From: Oreocharis arfaki
Lineage: Eukaryota; Chordata; Aves; Passeriformes; Paramythiidae
Length of the DNA stretch: 64,000 nt
Assembly (NCBI GenBank): GCA_013398015.1
Contig: VZRR01010852.1
Span: 1 to 64,000 of the forward strand
Reading direction: 5' to 3'
Made by a program: the position numbers and the translations under genes. Shown here piece by piece: positions 39,683-53,078 of this stretch; within the stretch, counting starts at the first letter, position 1, and the number at the start of each line of letters is the position of its first letter. The notes under the pieces were generated by a model, which was not told the origin of the DNA, ran no database searches, and saw only the letters and a program-made list of their open reading frames with translations.

Positions 39683-41938
39683 ATGAATAGAATTAACAGA
39701 ATCTGACCCTCAGTCATATATATTTTATCATTTAATTACATTTCCATTTGAGGCTTATAATTCAGTTCTCTTATGTCTTCATCTCTGAAACTTTTTTACA
39801 GGATCGTGGAAATAGAGTCTTTCTTACTCTCATAATTAGACTTTGAACCAAATAAAAGTTCTTCAGCTTGCAACTCTAAATTAGCATGTGAAAAATTTAG
39901 ACAAACATCATTTTAGCTTCTTTGTTATGAATGAATCATATAGCCCACAAAGTATTAATATCTGTTATAGCCCTTGAGCTATACAAATGTGTGGTTTTGT
40001 TTTGATCATGCTTGATATGCTATGTCTTGACTAGATCTTATTTCATTCTGTTTCTACAGGTTAGTAAGACTTTGATCAAGAAAAAAAAATCTAATGAACA
40101 GTAATTTGAAACACAGCATTTGGAAAGGTCAGAATGGTACATTACATCCTTATTATCCAAAAGAACAGATGAGTTTAATATCCTGGCAGCATTTTCCTGT
40201 GAAGAAGATATTAAACAAGAACTGAAAATGGCACAAGGTTCTGTCTTTCTTTTCTATGACAAAGATTGTAACAAGATGATGAAACTACACAGAATAAATC
40301 CCTTTCTGCTTTAATGGTCCGAATGTGGATTCTGTCTAGATTTCAAAAACCTAAGCCAAGCAGAGAGCCAGCACACTTGCTATTTGTTTCAATCCCTTTA
40401 CGACTCAGTTCCCTGCTTATATGACCCATTTTCCATTAATATTTTCTAGTCTTAAACATGGGAAGATATGTTAACAGAAGGTGCACAGTACACCGAGTTG
40501 TGCCACATAATGTGTTGAACTGCAACAAATAATGCATGGCATCAGCACTGCTGAAAATACAGATTTTCCAGATCTCTTTGAATAACCTAAGAACAGAGAT
40601 AATGAATTCCAACACACAACACATTGCATGCGTCCTGATTTGGAGAGTCACTGAAGGTATCAAACTCTTTGAAGGCAAAGGAATTTGCAGTATATCCAAT
40701 AGGTTGTTTTAATATAAGAACTGTCAGAATTTCCCACCTTAAATCATTATCTGCACGAAGACTTTTCCTTTTGCTTTATAGGTCTAGGGGGAGAAAAAAC
40801 TCTTCTGGAAATGTATGTTGTATTTTAACACTAAAATACAGCATCAGGGTCCTCATGTTAAAAGTTATTGTGGCAACTAAACAAATGCTGTGCTTAAAAA
40901 GGAAAAAATTAAGTATATGGTGTGCCCCTGTATTAGTTACCTATATGCAATCCACATGAGATATGATAAAAAGTCTTGAAGTATTACTGGCTGAAGTAGA
41001 CCTACATGGGTTTGCACAAGCTCACAATTAGAAATCGTGTCAAACCTCTTTTTCCCACACTATATGGAGAATACATTTGAAAAAAAACATCTCCATGGTA
41101 CGTTACATGCACCATCTTGCTGAAAAAAGCCATTCTGCTTTGGTCAAGAGAGATAAAATGACCATATCCAAAATATATTTTCAATATCTCGAGTGAATGT
41201 ATAAGTATGTATGTTTATACTTGTGGGGCTTTTTTTCCTTTTTTTTTTTTTAGGTGATTTGATTTTCCACTGGAGATTGTAAATGTATTTTTCATCCTTT
41301 GTTTTGCAACTATAAAGTAGGATAGCTTTTCAATGCACTGGCAATGTGCAACCTATTTCGAAACTTCAAAGGATTTGCAAAACTACAGACAAAAATCCCT
41401 GATGAGTGTTCATTTCATAAGTGCCTATGGAAATTAATGTTTTCTGTGTGTCTAGAAAAAAATCTACTAGATACAAGTTTCTATCAAGTTCCTTGTTATT
41501 AAACTAATAGCCCTTGAAACTGAAATGACTACGAATAGCTCTTTTCTGCTTCCTAACCAAACATATCAGCTATCTAATATGAAGCATACAGAAAGTAATA
41601 AATAAAACTATTTTTTCAGTTCCTAATTATTATTCACAATATAAATCTGTGAATTTTTATAATGTGAGTTACTGAGACCTCTGACCATATATATTTTCGC
41701 TATGAAAAAAAAAGTATAAATATATATGAGGTTGTATTCATTTTTTTAAAGATTGTGTTTAGGGCATGACTGAATAGAGAATCCAGGGTGTTGAGGGGTG
41801 ACTCAATGTGTAGTCACACAAACAACTCTAGGCTTTCTCAGAGAGTGAGTCCAATACATCAGATGAAGGCAGTGGAACTCTCTTCAGTTCTTATGATTAT
41901 GCAAAATGTTTTTACTGTGTCACACAGTATTTAGCATG
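39683..41938. other. Intergenic, nothing recognised
   Basis: AT-rich unique sequence. Open frames reach 96 codons at most and have no family resemblance. A T-rich run lies near 41.23-41.25 kb. Confidence 0.5.
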
Positions 41939-41944
41939 GGGAAC
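41939..41944 (+). repeat. Target site duplication, left copy (GGGAAC)
   Basis: GGGAAC directly precedes the TGTGGG start of the LTR. The identical six bases directly follow its ACAACA end at 42,437-42,442. Confidence 0.88.
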
Positions 41945-42436
41945 TGTGGGGGCCGGTGAACCTAATAAACAATGGACTAAGAGAGTCCATTGTCGGGAGA
42001 GCCCCTAGGAGATTCACTCCCTGGTTAGGGAGAGAAAGGCCTCTCCCAGGATGCTTTGTTTCATTAAGCTGATGTACCCCAGTTCTGATTTCTGGGTTGG
42101 CCCGTTGGCCTCCCCGCCCCCTTCCTACCTTATCTGGAAAGTTCTCCTGTTTCCCCGTCCCCCATTGGCCCTTGCCCCCTCGCCACTCCCTCAGTTTCCC
42201 CGTTGGCTCCCATACCCTAACCCCGCCTATGTACCGCCACTGTGCCCTCAGTTCGTTATTCCCTGATCCTTTCTCCACTCCCATATATAAACCTGGACTC
42301 CCCTTTGTTCAGGGTTTTTCATTCTGGATCCTTTTGTGGTGTGGCTGTGATAAACCTCCTGTGGAATACCATACCAGGATCCTTCCTGACTCTTTGCCAT
42401 CGATCCATTGTTTAAGCTAGCTGTTAGCTAACAACA
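41945..42436 (+). mobile_element. Solo LTR of an endogenous retrovirus (class II/ERVK-like)
   Basis: The 492-base element starts TGTGGG and ends ACAACA. It is flanked by a perfect 6-base duplication, the length usual for ERVK-type (alpha/beta-retrovirus-like) integration in birds. Inside are a C-rich U3 with three CC(A/G)TTGGC boxes, a TATATAAA at 42,284 and a GATAAA at 42,349 that could serve as a weak poly(A) signal. No internal retroviral genes are present, so the provirus was reduced to one LTR by recombination. Near the 5' end lies a perfect 10-base-stem inverted repeat (41,969-41,993). Open frames on both strands here are composition-driven. The family name is inferred, not searched. 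Confidence 0.88.
42284..42291 (+). promoter_or_regulatory. TATA box of the solo LTR
   Basis: TATATAAA lies 153 bases before the LTR end. Upstream are C-rich sequence and ATTGG/GTTGG (inverted CCAAT-like) boxes near 42,104, 42,164 and 42,203. This is the expected position of an LTR promoter on the + strand, and it is intact. Confidence 0.65.
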
Positions 42437-42442
42437 GGGAAC
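42437..42442 (+). repeat. Target site duplication, right copy (GGGAAC)
   Basis: Identical to the six bases before the LTR at 41,939-41,944. Confidence 0.88.
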
Positions 42443-45400
42443 ACCTTGAATACCTTGTGCAGCCTTATTTAGTTATTCTTTAAATGGATTTTTTTCACTA
42501 CATGGTCGCAGTCGTTATTTTTTGAAGAATTACCAAAATAATCAAGTGTATCTTATGAACTGATACAAAAACTTGAGTTTGAACTTTAGGAGACACCGCT
42601 TTTCATCAGTTGTCTTCAATAAGGTGGTTGTTGGGCATTTCCATGAAGTCTTTCTTCAATGAGGAAGATGAATATGAGTTATGTGTAAAATGTTGTGCCC
42701 ATGAACCCATGAGAACATCTCAAAGTAAAGAATCACATAATCCTCTGTGAGGTATATTCAATAAATGAACAGCAGAAGAAAACAATCAAATGAAAAAAGA
42801 TGAGGCAGATGGAAAGGTGTCATATTTGAAGTGAGATCACAAAAGAGACACATCAAAGCACAACAGGCCATGTGCAGCACACGCATTCCCATAAGTAGGA
42901 TTTTGTGCCAGGAGTTGCTGGTTCATTGTAATCCCAGTAAGAGGGACACTCAGACTCTGTGAAATATGGTTTAAAATACCATTTATTGCAGCTAACACTT
43001 TAAAGAAGAAAAGATTAGCACAGATGATCTTGCATCCCTTCAGATGCCAGGAAGCCCAAGTTACGCACCACTGAATGGGCTCCCGTGCAAGCTCAGTATC
43101 CTGTGCAGATCTTGTCCATGTAAAGGTTACCCAATATTTCAGTCTTTTGAGTTCATGTAAGGTTTTCCTAGAACAAAATAACTCCATTAATCATTTTCAC
43201 TGTCAAAAAAGAGAGATATGCACATGGGAATTTGTTGCTGCTGTTTAAGATAAAGGCAAGGAGGTACAGTGGTGTGACCCAGTGGCAGCTGCCCACAGGC
43301 TACTTCATTACAATCAGCCAACCAAGCTTATCCTGCAGGCAGAGGATGTGCAGAGCACAGCACAGACCTGGAGGTCATTTTGTGTGCACAGCACATTTTG
43401 TGTGCACAGCGCAGTGCAGGCCTGTGCCTGTTTGGGACAGTGGCCCTGCGGGACACTGACTCCCCTGGGTGCAGTTGTCTCCTGGTCAGGATCTCAGCAC
43501 ATGTATGCATTCGTACATGGTTTGCATCTGCATATAAAAAGCTGCTTTTGTTCTCCAAACTGAACTGGTGCACAGTATTCAAATCTGCATACATTAAAAA
43601 CTGTACATGTCCACTGCAAACACGCCTCTGTACAGGTCTCTGTTTATCAAGCTGCATTGTGCAGGAAGTCAGATAGGTTTATAATTACAGAATTTATTGC
43701 CACTAAAAGGCTGCGTAAGTACGTTTTTCCAAGTGTGATTTTTGTGCCTGCAGCTCAAATTCTTGTTATACTTGCATTTGAATTTGTTTTGTTTTGTCAC
43801 ACAATGTTACTTGGCATTATATGAATAAATAATCCATGAGCTAGAAAACAGACTAAAATCAAAGGAACAAAGTCAGTTGCATTATTAAAGAGAGATTAAA
43901 ATAATTTGACATTAAAGGCATTTTAGAGACAATGCAGCCTGTCTGACTTACTGATGTTCACAGAAGCTAATACATCATTCAGCTCTGGTACCACCTGAAA
44001 GCTGCTCAGCATCTAATGGGAAATGTGAGGGTGGTCACAGTCCAGTTCATAGTCGACAGGTGCTGGCATCACAAAAATAATCATCACAACTGGCACTAAT
44101 TGGCACCTTTGTTGACAGTCTTGGCAGAGAGGCCAGTGACTGGATCTGCACAGAGACTTCCTTGCAAGCTCTGCTGGCTTGGGATGCTGGGCTCAGCTCA
44201 TCCTTCACTTAAACCGTCCTTAGTTTTGCACATATTTCATGGGAACACAGTCAGGTCTTGACACTCTATTTGCCTGAAATTTCTGTGAGCATGAACATTA
44301 CTGTGACATCTCTCTGGAAGTGATGCTTCTGGACAGAGTGTTAGACACACCTCAGAGACACCAAAGCCTGCCAGCTGATGCCGGCCAGCAGAAAAGCCTG
44401 AGAGCTTTGCCTTGGGGAGGATGAAGACAAAAGGGGATCAAACCAAATGCTGTTCTAAAGGAGAAGCTACATGACCCACATGAAACTCCAGTTTCACTCA
44501 AGATTTTCTCAATTTAAGTTTATTTTAGATACAACTGTGATTCTGTGAAGTTCTACTAGCCACTTCTACTCTGTCTTTCAGTTTATTCTTTTGTATGAAG
44601 GTCCTATTATTTGTCTCACTCTCAGACATAATATGAGGCTTTGCTAACTAATCAGTGTCCTAAGGTATTTAAACACCTCTGATGGAAGTCAAAAGACATT
44701 AAATATCAGGATTCAAATTTATAGGAACTTCTGGTTTTTAATAATTCCTTTAAATGAGTTGCAGGCAGTGACTGTTGAATATATCCATTTTGCATTTATA
44801 CATCATTCACTCTGCTTTAAATACAGTTGCATTAAATACAGTTTCTTCTGTCACCTCAGCCTATTTTTCCCAAATCTGCAATGAGAATTAATTTTTCTTT
44901 GATGTATAGAAACCTGTGCTGTTTGTAGGTTAATTATCAGTTTATATTTTTTTAGCTCTATAGATAAATAGGTCAGTAATGTGACTAGGATTTGAGAATG
45001 TTTAAGTGGTAATAAAAAGAATTTAAAAGTGAGTGATAAATCTGATTGCAATTAGCAGCAGTAACTGAAGTATAGAGATGTTATTAGAGTTCATGACTAC
45101 CTTTATCCAAAGTGAAGAAATAAACGCAGCCAGGCAGGAGGGAAGGAAGGACAATAAACAAAGGAAGTAAATAAAAAGTAGGATGGCTGGATAAAAAGAA
45201 AGAGAACAGTTTGAATTTCATGTGTATGGAAAAAAATGTTGAATTTATTGCACATTTATTGTCAGTATATAGATAAAAGTGAGAAAAACAAACCAGAAAA
45301 GTGATATATTAAATCAGGCAAAATAAATTGTAGAGCACAGAAAAAATTATGTAAAAAGCCCAAGGTTTGTCTGTGGGTATCATTGTACCTGAGGAAGAAT

Positions 45401-48400
45401 GTACCTTCATTAGGAACAATAAGGTTATAAGATAATGTCAGCACTCAAAGCACCATGGTTATAAGATAATAGGAGGCTCAAAACACCACCAAGCAAGATT
45501 CTGAAATTCTCCCCATTGATTTTTCACTTCTGTATTACATCTGATCCCAAGGAAATATCTTCTCATTTACATGCATCTACATAAATTCCAGATCAAGCCA
45601 CCAGCTTTTTTTTCCTCCAGTGTTAATAATGAGCAGTGGCTGCTCTACTGTGCTCCTACAGACACTCTGGAAACAGAATATGTCATCGTTAGCCTAATGA
45701 GGGGAAAGAGGGAGAGAAATTGCTAAATGTTTTCTCTCTAGCCCAATTAAAGGAGAGAGAGCAAGACGAAGAGAGGGGGAAGGCGTGCTGGAGGGAGACC
45801 TGTGTACGTGACAGATTTCTTCCTGCCTTTAGCTACAAGAGCATTCTCGTTAGGTAGAACTGAAAAAGACAAGAGGATGGGGGAATACAAAGGATAAATC
45901 CTTTGACTGAAATCAGACTGTGGCAGCATGGTCCATCAGTCTGAGCTGCATATTACCTTCCAAAAATAGTTTGCTTGGGAAGGAAAGAATATGATACAAG
46001 TACACTCTTGTCATTACTGGTCTTAAGGCAAATTATCCATACAAATAGGAAGGAGCAGAATATGTCTGCTGAAAGCCTCCTAGGCCATCCATAGTTCCCT
46101 TTCAGGACTGCTCTAGAGGGAGAGAACTACTTTTGTATGAAGGACATCTCCAGTTTAGAGGTTTCTGAGCTCACTGACAAGTGCCAACTCGCTCTTTAGA
46201 AAGCAAACAGAACTGATCCCATGATGTTTTGTGCCAGAAACATCAGGCCTGCTGGAAAGGGTATCTACATCCCTAAGCACATGCTAGGTCCCGAACTCAT
46301 CCTGTCCCCCGGGCTGGGCCTTGGCTGCCAGGTGGTAGCTCACCTGGCCCAGGCCATTTTGCCAGGTACCACAACGAAAATTTCCCATTACAGATAATTG
46401 CAAGCCAGTGCTCAGGGCTTCATGCCTGGCTGGTACAGGTTTTTTTCATGACTCAGAAGTCTTTGGGGGTGAGTGTGCAGTTTTGGAATCCAGGTGCTAT
46501 GCAGGGAGCTGAGGGTCTTAGCTAAAAACCATGGTGTGAAAGTTTGCATGTGTATCACTGAGGGTAAGGAGAATGTTCTCTTTCCAAACACAGAAAAGAG
46601 TGTTGCATCCAGTTCTATAGCATGACACTGTACACTCTCATAGGACAGAAGAATACCTGCTGCTTTAAACTGCAGCATATAAATGGACTCGCTAGAAACA
46701 TTCCTTTGCACCCACAGCACTGCTGTGGACTCCACATGCAGCTAGCAGCACCTTTCTGCCATGCTGTGACCACATATTAAAAATACATCCAGCCCATGGG
46801 CCCCAAACACCGCTGACTGACTGCGTGTGACCCAGGGTCCATGGCCAGGTCTGCAACAGGACAAACACATGAGGAGGCACATGAAGGGTGAGAGTCAGTG
46901 GAATATTCTTTGTGCCCAAACTCTGAAATTTCACAGGACTGCATGACTACATGAAGATGCAAAGTTTTTCCATGGGTTAAAGAGACTTGTGACCAAAGCT
47001 AACTAGGAAGGTGGGAGTTTCCTTGTTATCACATCAGCCACCAGTCCCTGATGCAATTCCAGAATTATATCCCACACTGTTCTCATTACCTGCACAATGG
47101 CCCGAGCCATTCAGTGGACAGAAGAAACTACCTTGGATCCCTATTTATATGTAGTGCTCAGACAATGAGCTGAACGATAAAAAGCAGATTGATGTGCCTA
47201 GGATAATCCAGTCCCCAAATGTTGAATTCCTGTTACTTATTTTAAATCTCTCCACATTTTCTTGCATTATGACTAAAATGTAGCAGCTTTGTGAGCTAAA
47301 CTATAACTGTCCATTTCAGGTGCCAGAAGCTTTACCTAAAGAGAATGATTTTGTAAAGACTTGCTACACTCTGCTAGTCTTACCAATTGCAGTTCCTGAG
47401 AACACCTTGCATCACGAGTCTCTTGCTGTAATTATTTTTTAATCTGCAATTCCTGACTCCCCATCCTGGGAGACCTTCTGGCTTGTTCCATCATCCAGGC
47501 ATGACTGGATTAGATTTGTTTTTCCCCTGCAACGAGACCTAGTTTCTTTATTCACCATTCATCTGAGCACAGACAATAGAAGGGGAATATTTGGTCTGGT
47601 TTCTGGTTGTCCAAAAGGAGTCACAGGGATGATTTCTCAAGCCCTCCAGTTAAGAACACTGGAAAGGAATGGAACCCTTCTGTCAGCCAAACAGATGTTG
47701 GGAAGAGGAGCCTGTGCTGCTTTGGAGAGAAGGGTAAGGCTGCCAAGAAGACTGGCAGTAGTCCAGACTGATGTAAGTGAGCCCAATGCAGCCATGTCTG
47801 TATAATGGCAAACAAACAGGAGATAAGGGAAGACTACAATTAGGGTCCAGATGCTTTCAGTCTCCTTACAATATTTTTATATTATTCCATACTTCTTACT
47901 GAGTATTTATATATTTTAAATATTCTAGTCAACATTAACATTGTCATAAGATTTCCTTTCAAAATCTGAAGGTTTGGGTCTCTAAAAGGGTTTTTCACAT
48001 TAGATTCTTTTATCCTTTTTTATGCTTTGTGTCTTAAGAAGTACTAAGCTGCCCAGTAAAAAAAAACACCCAACTCACATTTGTAATACTCAATTTCTCT
48101 CTATTTTTTAATTAAAAATTCTGACCCACTAAATTCTGACATTCTAGCACTGTAGCCTGTGCAGGGGCCTAGCAAAATGGTTATACACATGACTCAGTAC
48201 TTTCAGTTCCTCTTTCCTGAACTCCAAATATCACAAGATCTGAAATAAGGACATTATTCCTGATGCTGGAGAACAAGATACTAAACTCAGTCTGATTTAG
48301 TGGCAAAGCCTGCCATTTTGAGAGATGTAATGGCTATATAATGAAATGGTATCTTACTTCTTTACAAATGCCATCTTCTAAAATATCATACTTGAAAAGA

Positions 48401-51400
48401 AATGAACCACTAATTGTTTCTCTAGGGAGTTTAGCCCAATGGTATAATTTAGTGGACTAATGTGAGTTCAGTTACCTCCAGCTCTTGAAAACCCATCACA
48501 TGGCTGGATCCCCCTAGTGTTTACCAATGGCAGGTCTTTGTGCCCCAGCCTGGAAATAACTGCCTTGCATTACCCACCAGTGGTCTGTGGTGGTGTGAGG
48601 AGGAAGGAGATGAGTACAGTCAACATTAGTATGATGCTGATCCTACTCAGGTACTTTCTGGTTACTTTCCCCTTCCTGTCATACCTCAACTGCTGCCAAG
48701 TCAGCCTCACATTAGGGAGACTGAAGTTATTGGATTCAACACACATTTTATTTTTCATATAAAAATACTGTATTTAATAGGAGAGTTGTCCTAACAGCTA
48801 CCAGAAATAGTTCTATTCTAATCAGCGATACCAACACAAAAGGCCAACCTAGTGTGAATTATCAGTCAGCACTCCAGCAACATTCCAATTATTTTCATCA
48901 TTTAGAATGACCAAAGCAGTATTTTGAAATAACATCTAAAACTGTAGTAGTTATTAATCAAGGAGCTCTGGCAAGCCAGGTTCATGATCAGCAGAAGGGT
49001 GGAGACAGATAACGATATCATTTTGATCTTACTGAATGATTTGCTCTTAAGCACAAAATTTCCTGCAACTGAATCTCTTCATCATTTGAATGTCCAGAAT
49101 AACAAGCTGACTATCTTATGGTGGTTTAGATGGCTTTTAATACATCACAAGAAGAAAAATAAATTAAATTGCATCTACTTCCCCCAAAACTGCCTGAATT
49201 TTTCTACTCATATGCACCAATTTTTCATTAAATCTCAATTTCTCAGCCATTATGATGCACAACAGGACCTGCATAAGCTCTGACTAGCAGACCAGAGCTG
49301 AAATGAGTTGTTAACAGCACAACTCATTAGGGCTGATGTTTTCTTAGAGGAAATAAAAATAATTTTTTTTCTTTAATTTATGAAACACTATGGCTACAAT
49401 TTTTGTTTGTAACATTCATTCACATTTTCACTATGTAAAAGTAATAATGTTCAAAACTTTTTGATAGTGTTACAGAAATAAAATTGCCTTTAATAGTCAA
49501 AATATTTTTTTTTCTTTTGAGCAGTTCTTGCATTCATGTGCTCTAACAGGCGTCCTCTTTTCTAGTGTAGCTTAGTTATGTCCTGAGCATTGTCACTTGG
49601 GTATTATTAAAAGAAAGACCTAATTTTACTTTGTCTTATTTCTTATCCCAAGTCAAATAAATGTCTAATGGTGGTACCAGTGGTTTCAGTTGTTTCTCTT
49701 CTCCTTTAAAGTTCCATGGATCATCAAAATTTTATAACAACGCTCAGTAAAATCTGGCCAAATTTACTTTTATTATCTTAAGAAAAGGAAGGTCCGTAAG
49801 ACTACTTTTTTGAGTAATGCTCGTATTTTTGGTGATCTTAAACATTAAACAGAATAATTCCGTTCTGTGTATTAAAAATGGGATCTATCAAGCACTGGGT
49901 TTACATAATCCTATTTCTGATTAAAGTATCTCACTCAGAGAAGATTAAACGTCCAAAAACTTCAGACCATAAAGTGTTATCTGAGGAGTATTTTATTTCT
50001 CTGAAACACACTTCAGACAAACCCTCTCCATGTAATTATCCTCACAAAGAGCTGCTGTATTCTGTTTTATTTTAAAAATCAGAAAAATCTTTAAAGCTTT
50101 TCTCTGCAATAAAGCCTCTTCAATGCCAACAGCACAGACTGTATAAAACCCTTAAAATATCTCCTCAAAGATCCGTAATTCAGTTAGGTTCTGAAGGACA
50201 AGGACGAGAGCTGCACATAGAATTTCTTTGGCTATTACAGTACTAGCCTAAAAAGCCTGTCTCATCTTTGGTATCAGTCAAATCATTTTATTTCATTCTG
50301 GCCTCTACTAGTAGACAGGAATAGGAATGAAGGCTGCAGGTCTGGGTAAATGCTGAACTCGCTGCGATGCTGAAGCATCACTCGTAGCTCTGCTGCTGAG
50401 AAGGAATCAAACAGAATTTCCTTTGACTATCAGAAAGACACTTTACCCAACTACCATAAAGCATTCCTTTAGTGAGTTAGTGACACTCAGTTTTGCCAGA
50501 AGCAAGTGGACTAAAGGAAAGATCCTTCTGTGTCTGTCATCTTTTGGATACTGTCCTTGTGCTTCTGCTTCCAGCCACTAACTGCACCTTTGGACTGAAC
50601 TGAGTATGGGCTGTCTTATGGCTCACTCGCACCCTCTACTCAGCTAATTTGAACCAGTGAATCTTCTGCTCTTCTTCCTTCCACACTGGTATTTGCAGAT
50701 GCTCTTTATCTATTTTATATAGACACAAAACCTAGAAACATTCTTGCCAGATGCTTTCCTAGCATTCTTATTAATTATTAGTTTAGTGTGTACTTCAGTT
50801 AGCATGAGAGGAGGTGTACAGGTGTCGGAGACTTTAAAAAAATCTTTAAAATACTGCAGACAGAAAAATCACAGCTCAGTTACAGCCTCTTCTGTCAAAG
50901 CATAGATGTTGATAAAATTCAGTCTGAATAACAACGTGTTCATGCTTCAGGAATTTTCACTAAAACAGTACAGCACAACATTCTCGTTGAAACAGAAAGA
51001 GGGTTTTTTGTGACATTCTCTGATTTCCCCATGATTTTACATAAGACTTGACTCTTCCAAGTATGCAATTGCATGCAACTGAAGGAGAAATACAGTGTGC
51101 CTAAATATGATGTCCAAACAGCAAAATAAAAACCAATCCCGGCAATGTTAGCAACACAGAAAACAGATGAGGAGGGGATGTGTAGGGCTATGACAACCAA
51201 TCCAACCATGTGTCTGAACAGATAATATAACACATAGGACAAAATGAAGTTATTTAGTGACTGCAGCTCCTGTATGACACGAAGTTATTATTCTCCTCTT
51301 GTGCCATGGCATGTACATGTTATGGTATTTCTTCAACTGAAAACAAGTGGATCAAGGAAAAAAGTGTCTTGCTTACAAGCACCTATGAGGAGCTTGGGTT

Positions 51401-51454
51401 TTAAACTATTAAAAGTGGGGATGGGGAATGTTTTGTTTTTAATTAAAGCGTATA
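42443..51454. other. Intergenic, no recognised gene
   Basis: Mostly unique sequence. A GC-elevated patch lies at 43.23-43.68 kb. Another, with a short inverted repeat (CCAGGTG…CACCTGG), lies near 46.3 kb. Open frames of up to 125 codons overlap each other on several frames and none shows a domain. Confidence 0.5.
43376..43411. repeat. 18-base tandem duplication
   Basis: Two adjacent copies of CATTTTGTGTGCACAGCA differ only in the last base. They sit in a GC-elevated patch that is otherwise unclassified. Confidence 0.9.
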
Positions 51455-52361
51455 TAACATTTATGCAAAGCATTCGACACTGTTCATCAGTGTCAAACAT
51501 CTTTGTCTCTAACTGGAGAGACATGGATTTAACAGATGGACAAAGAATTGGCTGGATGGTTGCACTCAAGGTCAATGACTCAATGTCCAAGTGGAGAGCA
51601 GTGATGGCTGGCATCCCTTAGAGTTTGGTACTGATGCTGTTTGGCACTCTTGTCAGTGCTGTGGACAGTGGGATCAAATTCCTCAGCAGTTCGCTGACAA
51701 CCTCGGGCTGTGTGATGTGGTTGACAGGCTGGAGGGAAGGGAGAACATCCAGAGATACCTGGACAGGCTTGAGAGGTGGGGCTGTGAGAACCTCATGAAG
51801 TTAAGCAAGGCCAGGTGCAAGGTCTTGCATGGGGGTGGGGCAATGCTGAGCACAAGCACAGGCTGGCTGGAGAATGGGTTGAGAGCATCTTTGAGGAGAA
51901 GAACCTGGGGGTGTTGGTGGACGAGAAGCGGAACATGAGCCAGCAATGTGCACTTACAGCCCAGAAGGCCAAAAGCGTCCTGGACTGCATCAAGAGGAGC
52001 AGCTAGCAGGTCAAGGGAGGTGATTCTGCCCCTCTACTCTGCCCTCATGAGACCCCACCTGGAGTGCTGTGTCCAGCTCTCATGTGCTCAGCACAAGAAA
52101 GACATGGACCTGTTGGAACAGGTCCAGAGGAGGCCACAAAGATGTTCAGAGGGCTGGAGTACCTCTCCAGTGAAGACAGGCTGAGAGAGTTAGGGCTGTT
52201 CTGCTTGGAGAAGAGAGAGATTCAGGAGGCATATAGCAGGGTTCCAGTACTTTAAAAAGGTCTACAAGATAGCTGGAAAATTACTTTTTTACAAGAGCAT
52301 TAGTGACAGAACAAGGGGGGATGGCTTTAAACTGAAAGAAGATGGGTTTAGATTAGATATA
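51455..52361 (+). mobile_element. CR1 LINE, ORF2 3' part (left piece, interrupted)
   Basis: The + strand shows remnants of CR1 ORF2, from AFDT-like sequence (…SIRHCSSV) through the reverse transcriptase core to its C-terminus. Visible pieces include [78 protein letters not shown] and LSSEDRLRELGLFCLEKREIQEAY, spread over three frames. Where the family has the FADD catalytic motif this copy reads FADN (51,690-51,701), so the second aspartate is lost. Part of the RT region before this motif also appears deleted. The element breaks off at 52,361 and resumes at 53,084 after an insertion. Confidence 0.93.
52357..52361 (+). repeat. Probable target site duplication, left (ATATA)
   Basis: ATATA lies immediately before the TGTGG start of the inserted block. 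The block is followed by ATACA (53,079-53,083), one mismatch away. Confidence 0.45.
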
Positions 52362-53078
52362 TGTGGAAGGGCATCTCATCCCCCACAGGAAAGCATCTCT
52401 GTTGCTTGTTAGCTGATGAAATAACTCAGGGCCTTCACTCTCACTTGAGCCTCACATGAGCCTTGGTGAAATAACTCAATCAAGACAGTTTGTCTTGTAA
52501 TGAGCTATTTTGGTGCCGTGGAATTGATGTTTTCAGCTGACAGTAAACATCTTGCTGTGGAAGCAGATGTGGAAAGATAAGCTGCAATTTCTGACTGACA
52601 GACACTTCATTTTAAAAGCTACACCAAACTTTCACAAAGCAGAAATCTTCTGCCCATTCCCTGAAAATGTACAGGGGTCTCTTGGGTCACCAATTTTGTG
52701 GTTACTCCTTCGAGGGTTGAGCTAAAAGACTCTGTGTACACTATCACCATTTTCGTGGTAAGTTACATTGACTCCTAATCTATACTGTTTCTTTCCTTGC
52801 TATAATTTAGGTTCCTTGATAATGTCATGCATTGTTTTATGTAACCTGCTAGTAGTTCTTGTGTTTAATATTGTGGAGTAAGTAACACTGTTTAAGGCCT
52901 CTTCTCTGATATCTCCTGTATATTCAATAACTAACCCATTTTATACTAGACCTGATCTGCCATGGTTAGAACTTGTGAGCTGGAACGATTTTAGGTGCAG
53001 GCCACCTAAATTCAAGCTGCTGCCAAAAGCCTTACCTTTAGGCAGGGCTTGTCTGAGACTCCAACTTGATCCAGAACA
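52362..53078 (+). mobile_element. 717-base LTR-like insertion inside CR1
   Basis: The CR1 reading is interrupted after TTAGATATA and resumes with GAGAAGAAATTCTTTAC. The consensus has TTAGATATTAGGAAGAAATTC, so the intervening block was inserted later. It begins TGTGG and ends AGAACA, with near-identical 5-base flanks, as for a solo LTR of an ERVL- or ERVK-type element. There is no clear TATAAA/AATAAA pair and no internal gene. The orientation is uncertain. The insertion itself is well supported, the LTR identity less so. Confidence 0.6.

Noticed and set aside
41931..42420. Open frames of 71-117 codons on both strands near 42 kb.
   Set aside because: They lie inside the solo LTR and result from its C-rich U3 composition.
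46328..46350. CCAGGTG…CACCTGG inverted repeat in a GC-rich spot.
   Set aside because: The arms are only 7 bases, which is expected by chance in GC-rich sequence, and no other structure is associated.
48260..48310. CTGGAGAACAAGATACTAAACT and GTCTGATTTAGTGG, similar to an old LINE 3' region.
   Set aside because: The similarity is too short and gapped to support an annotation by eye.
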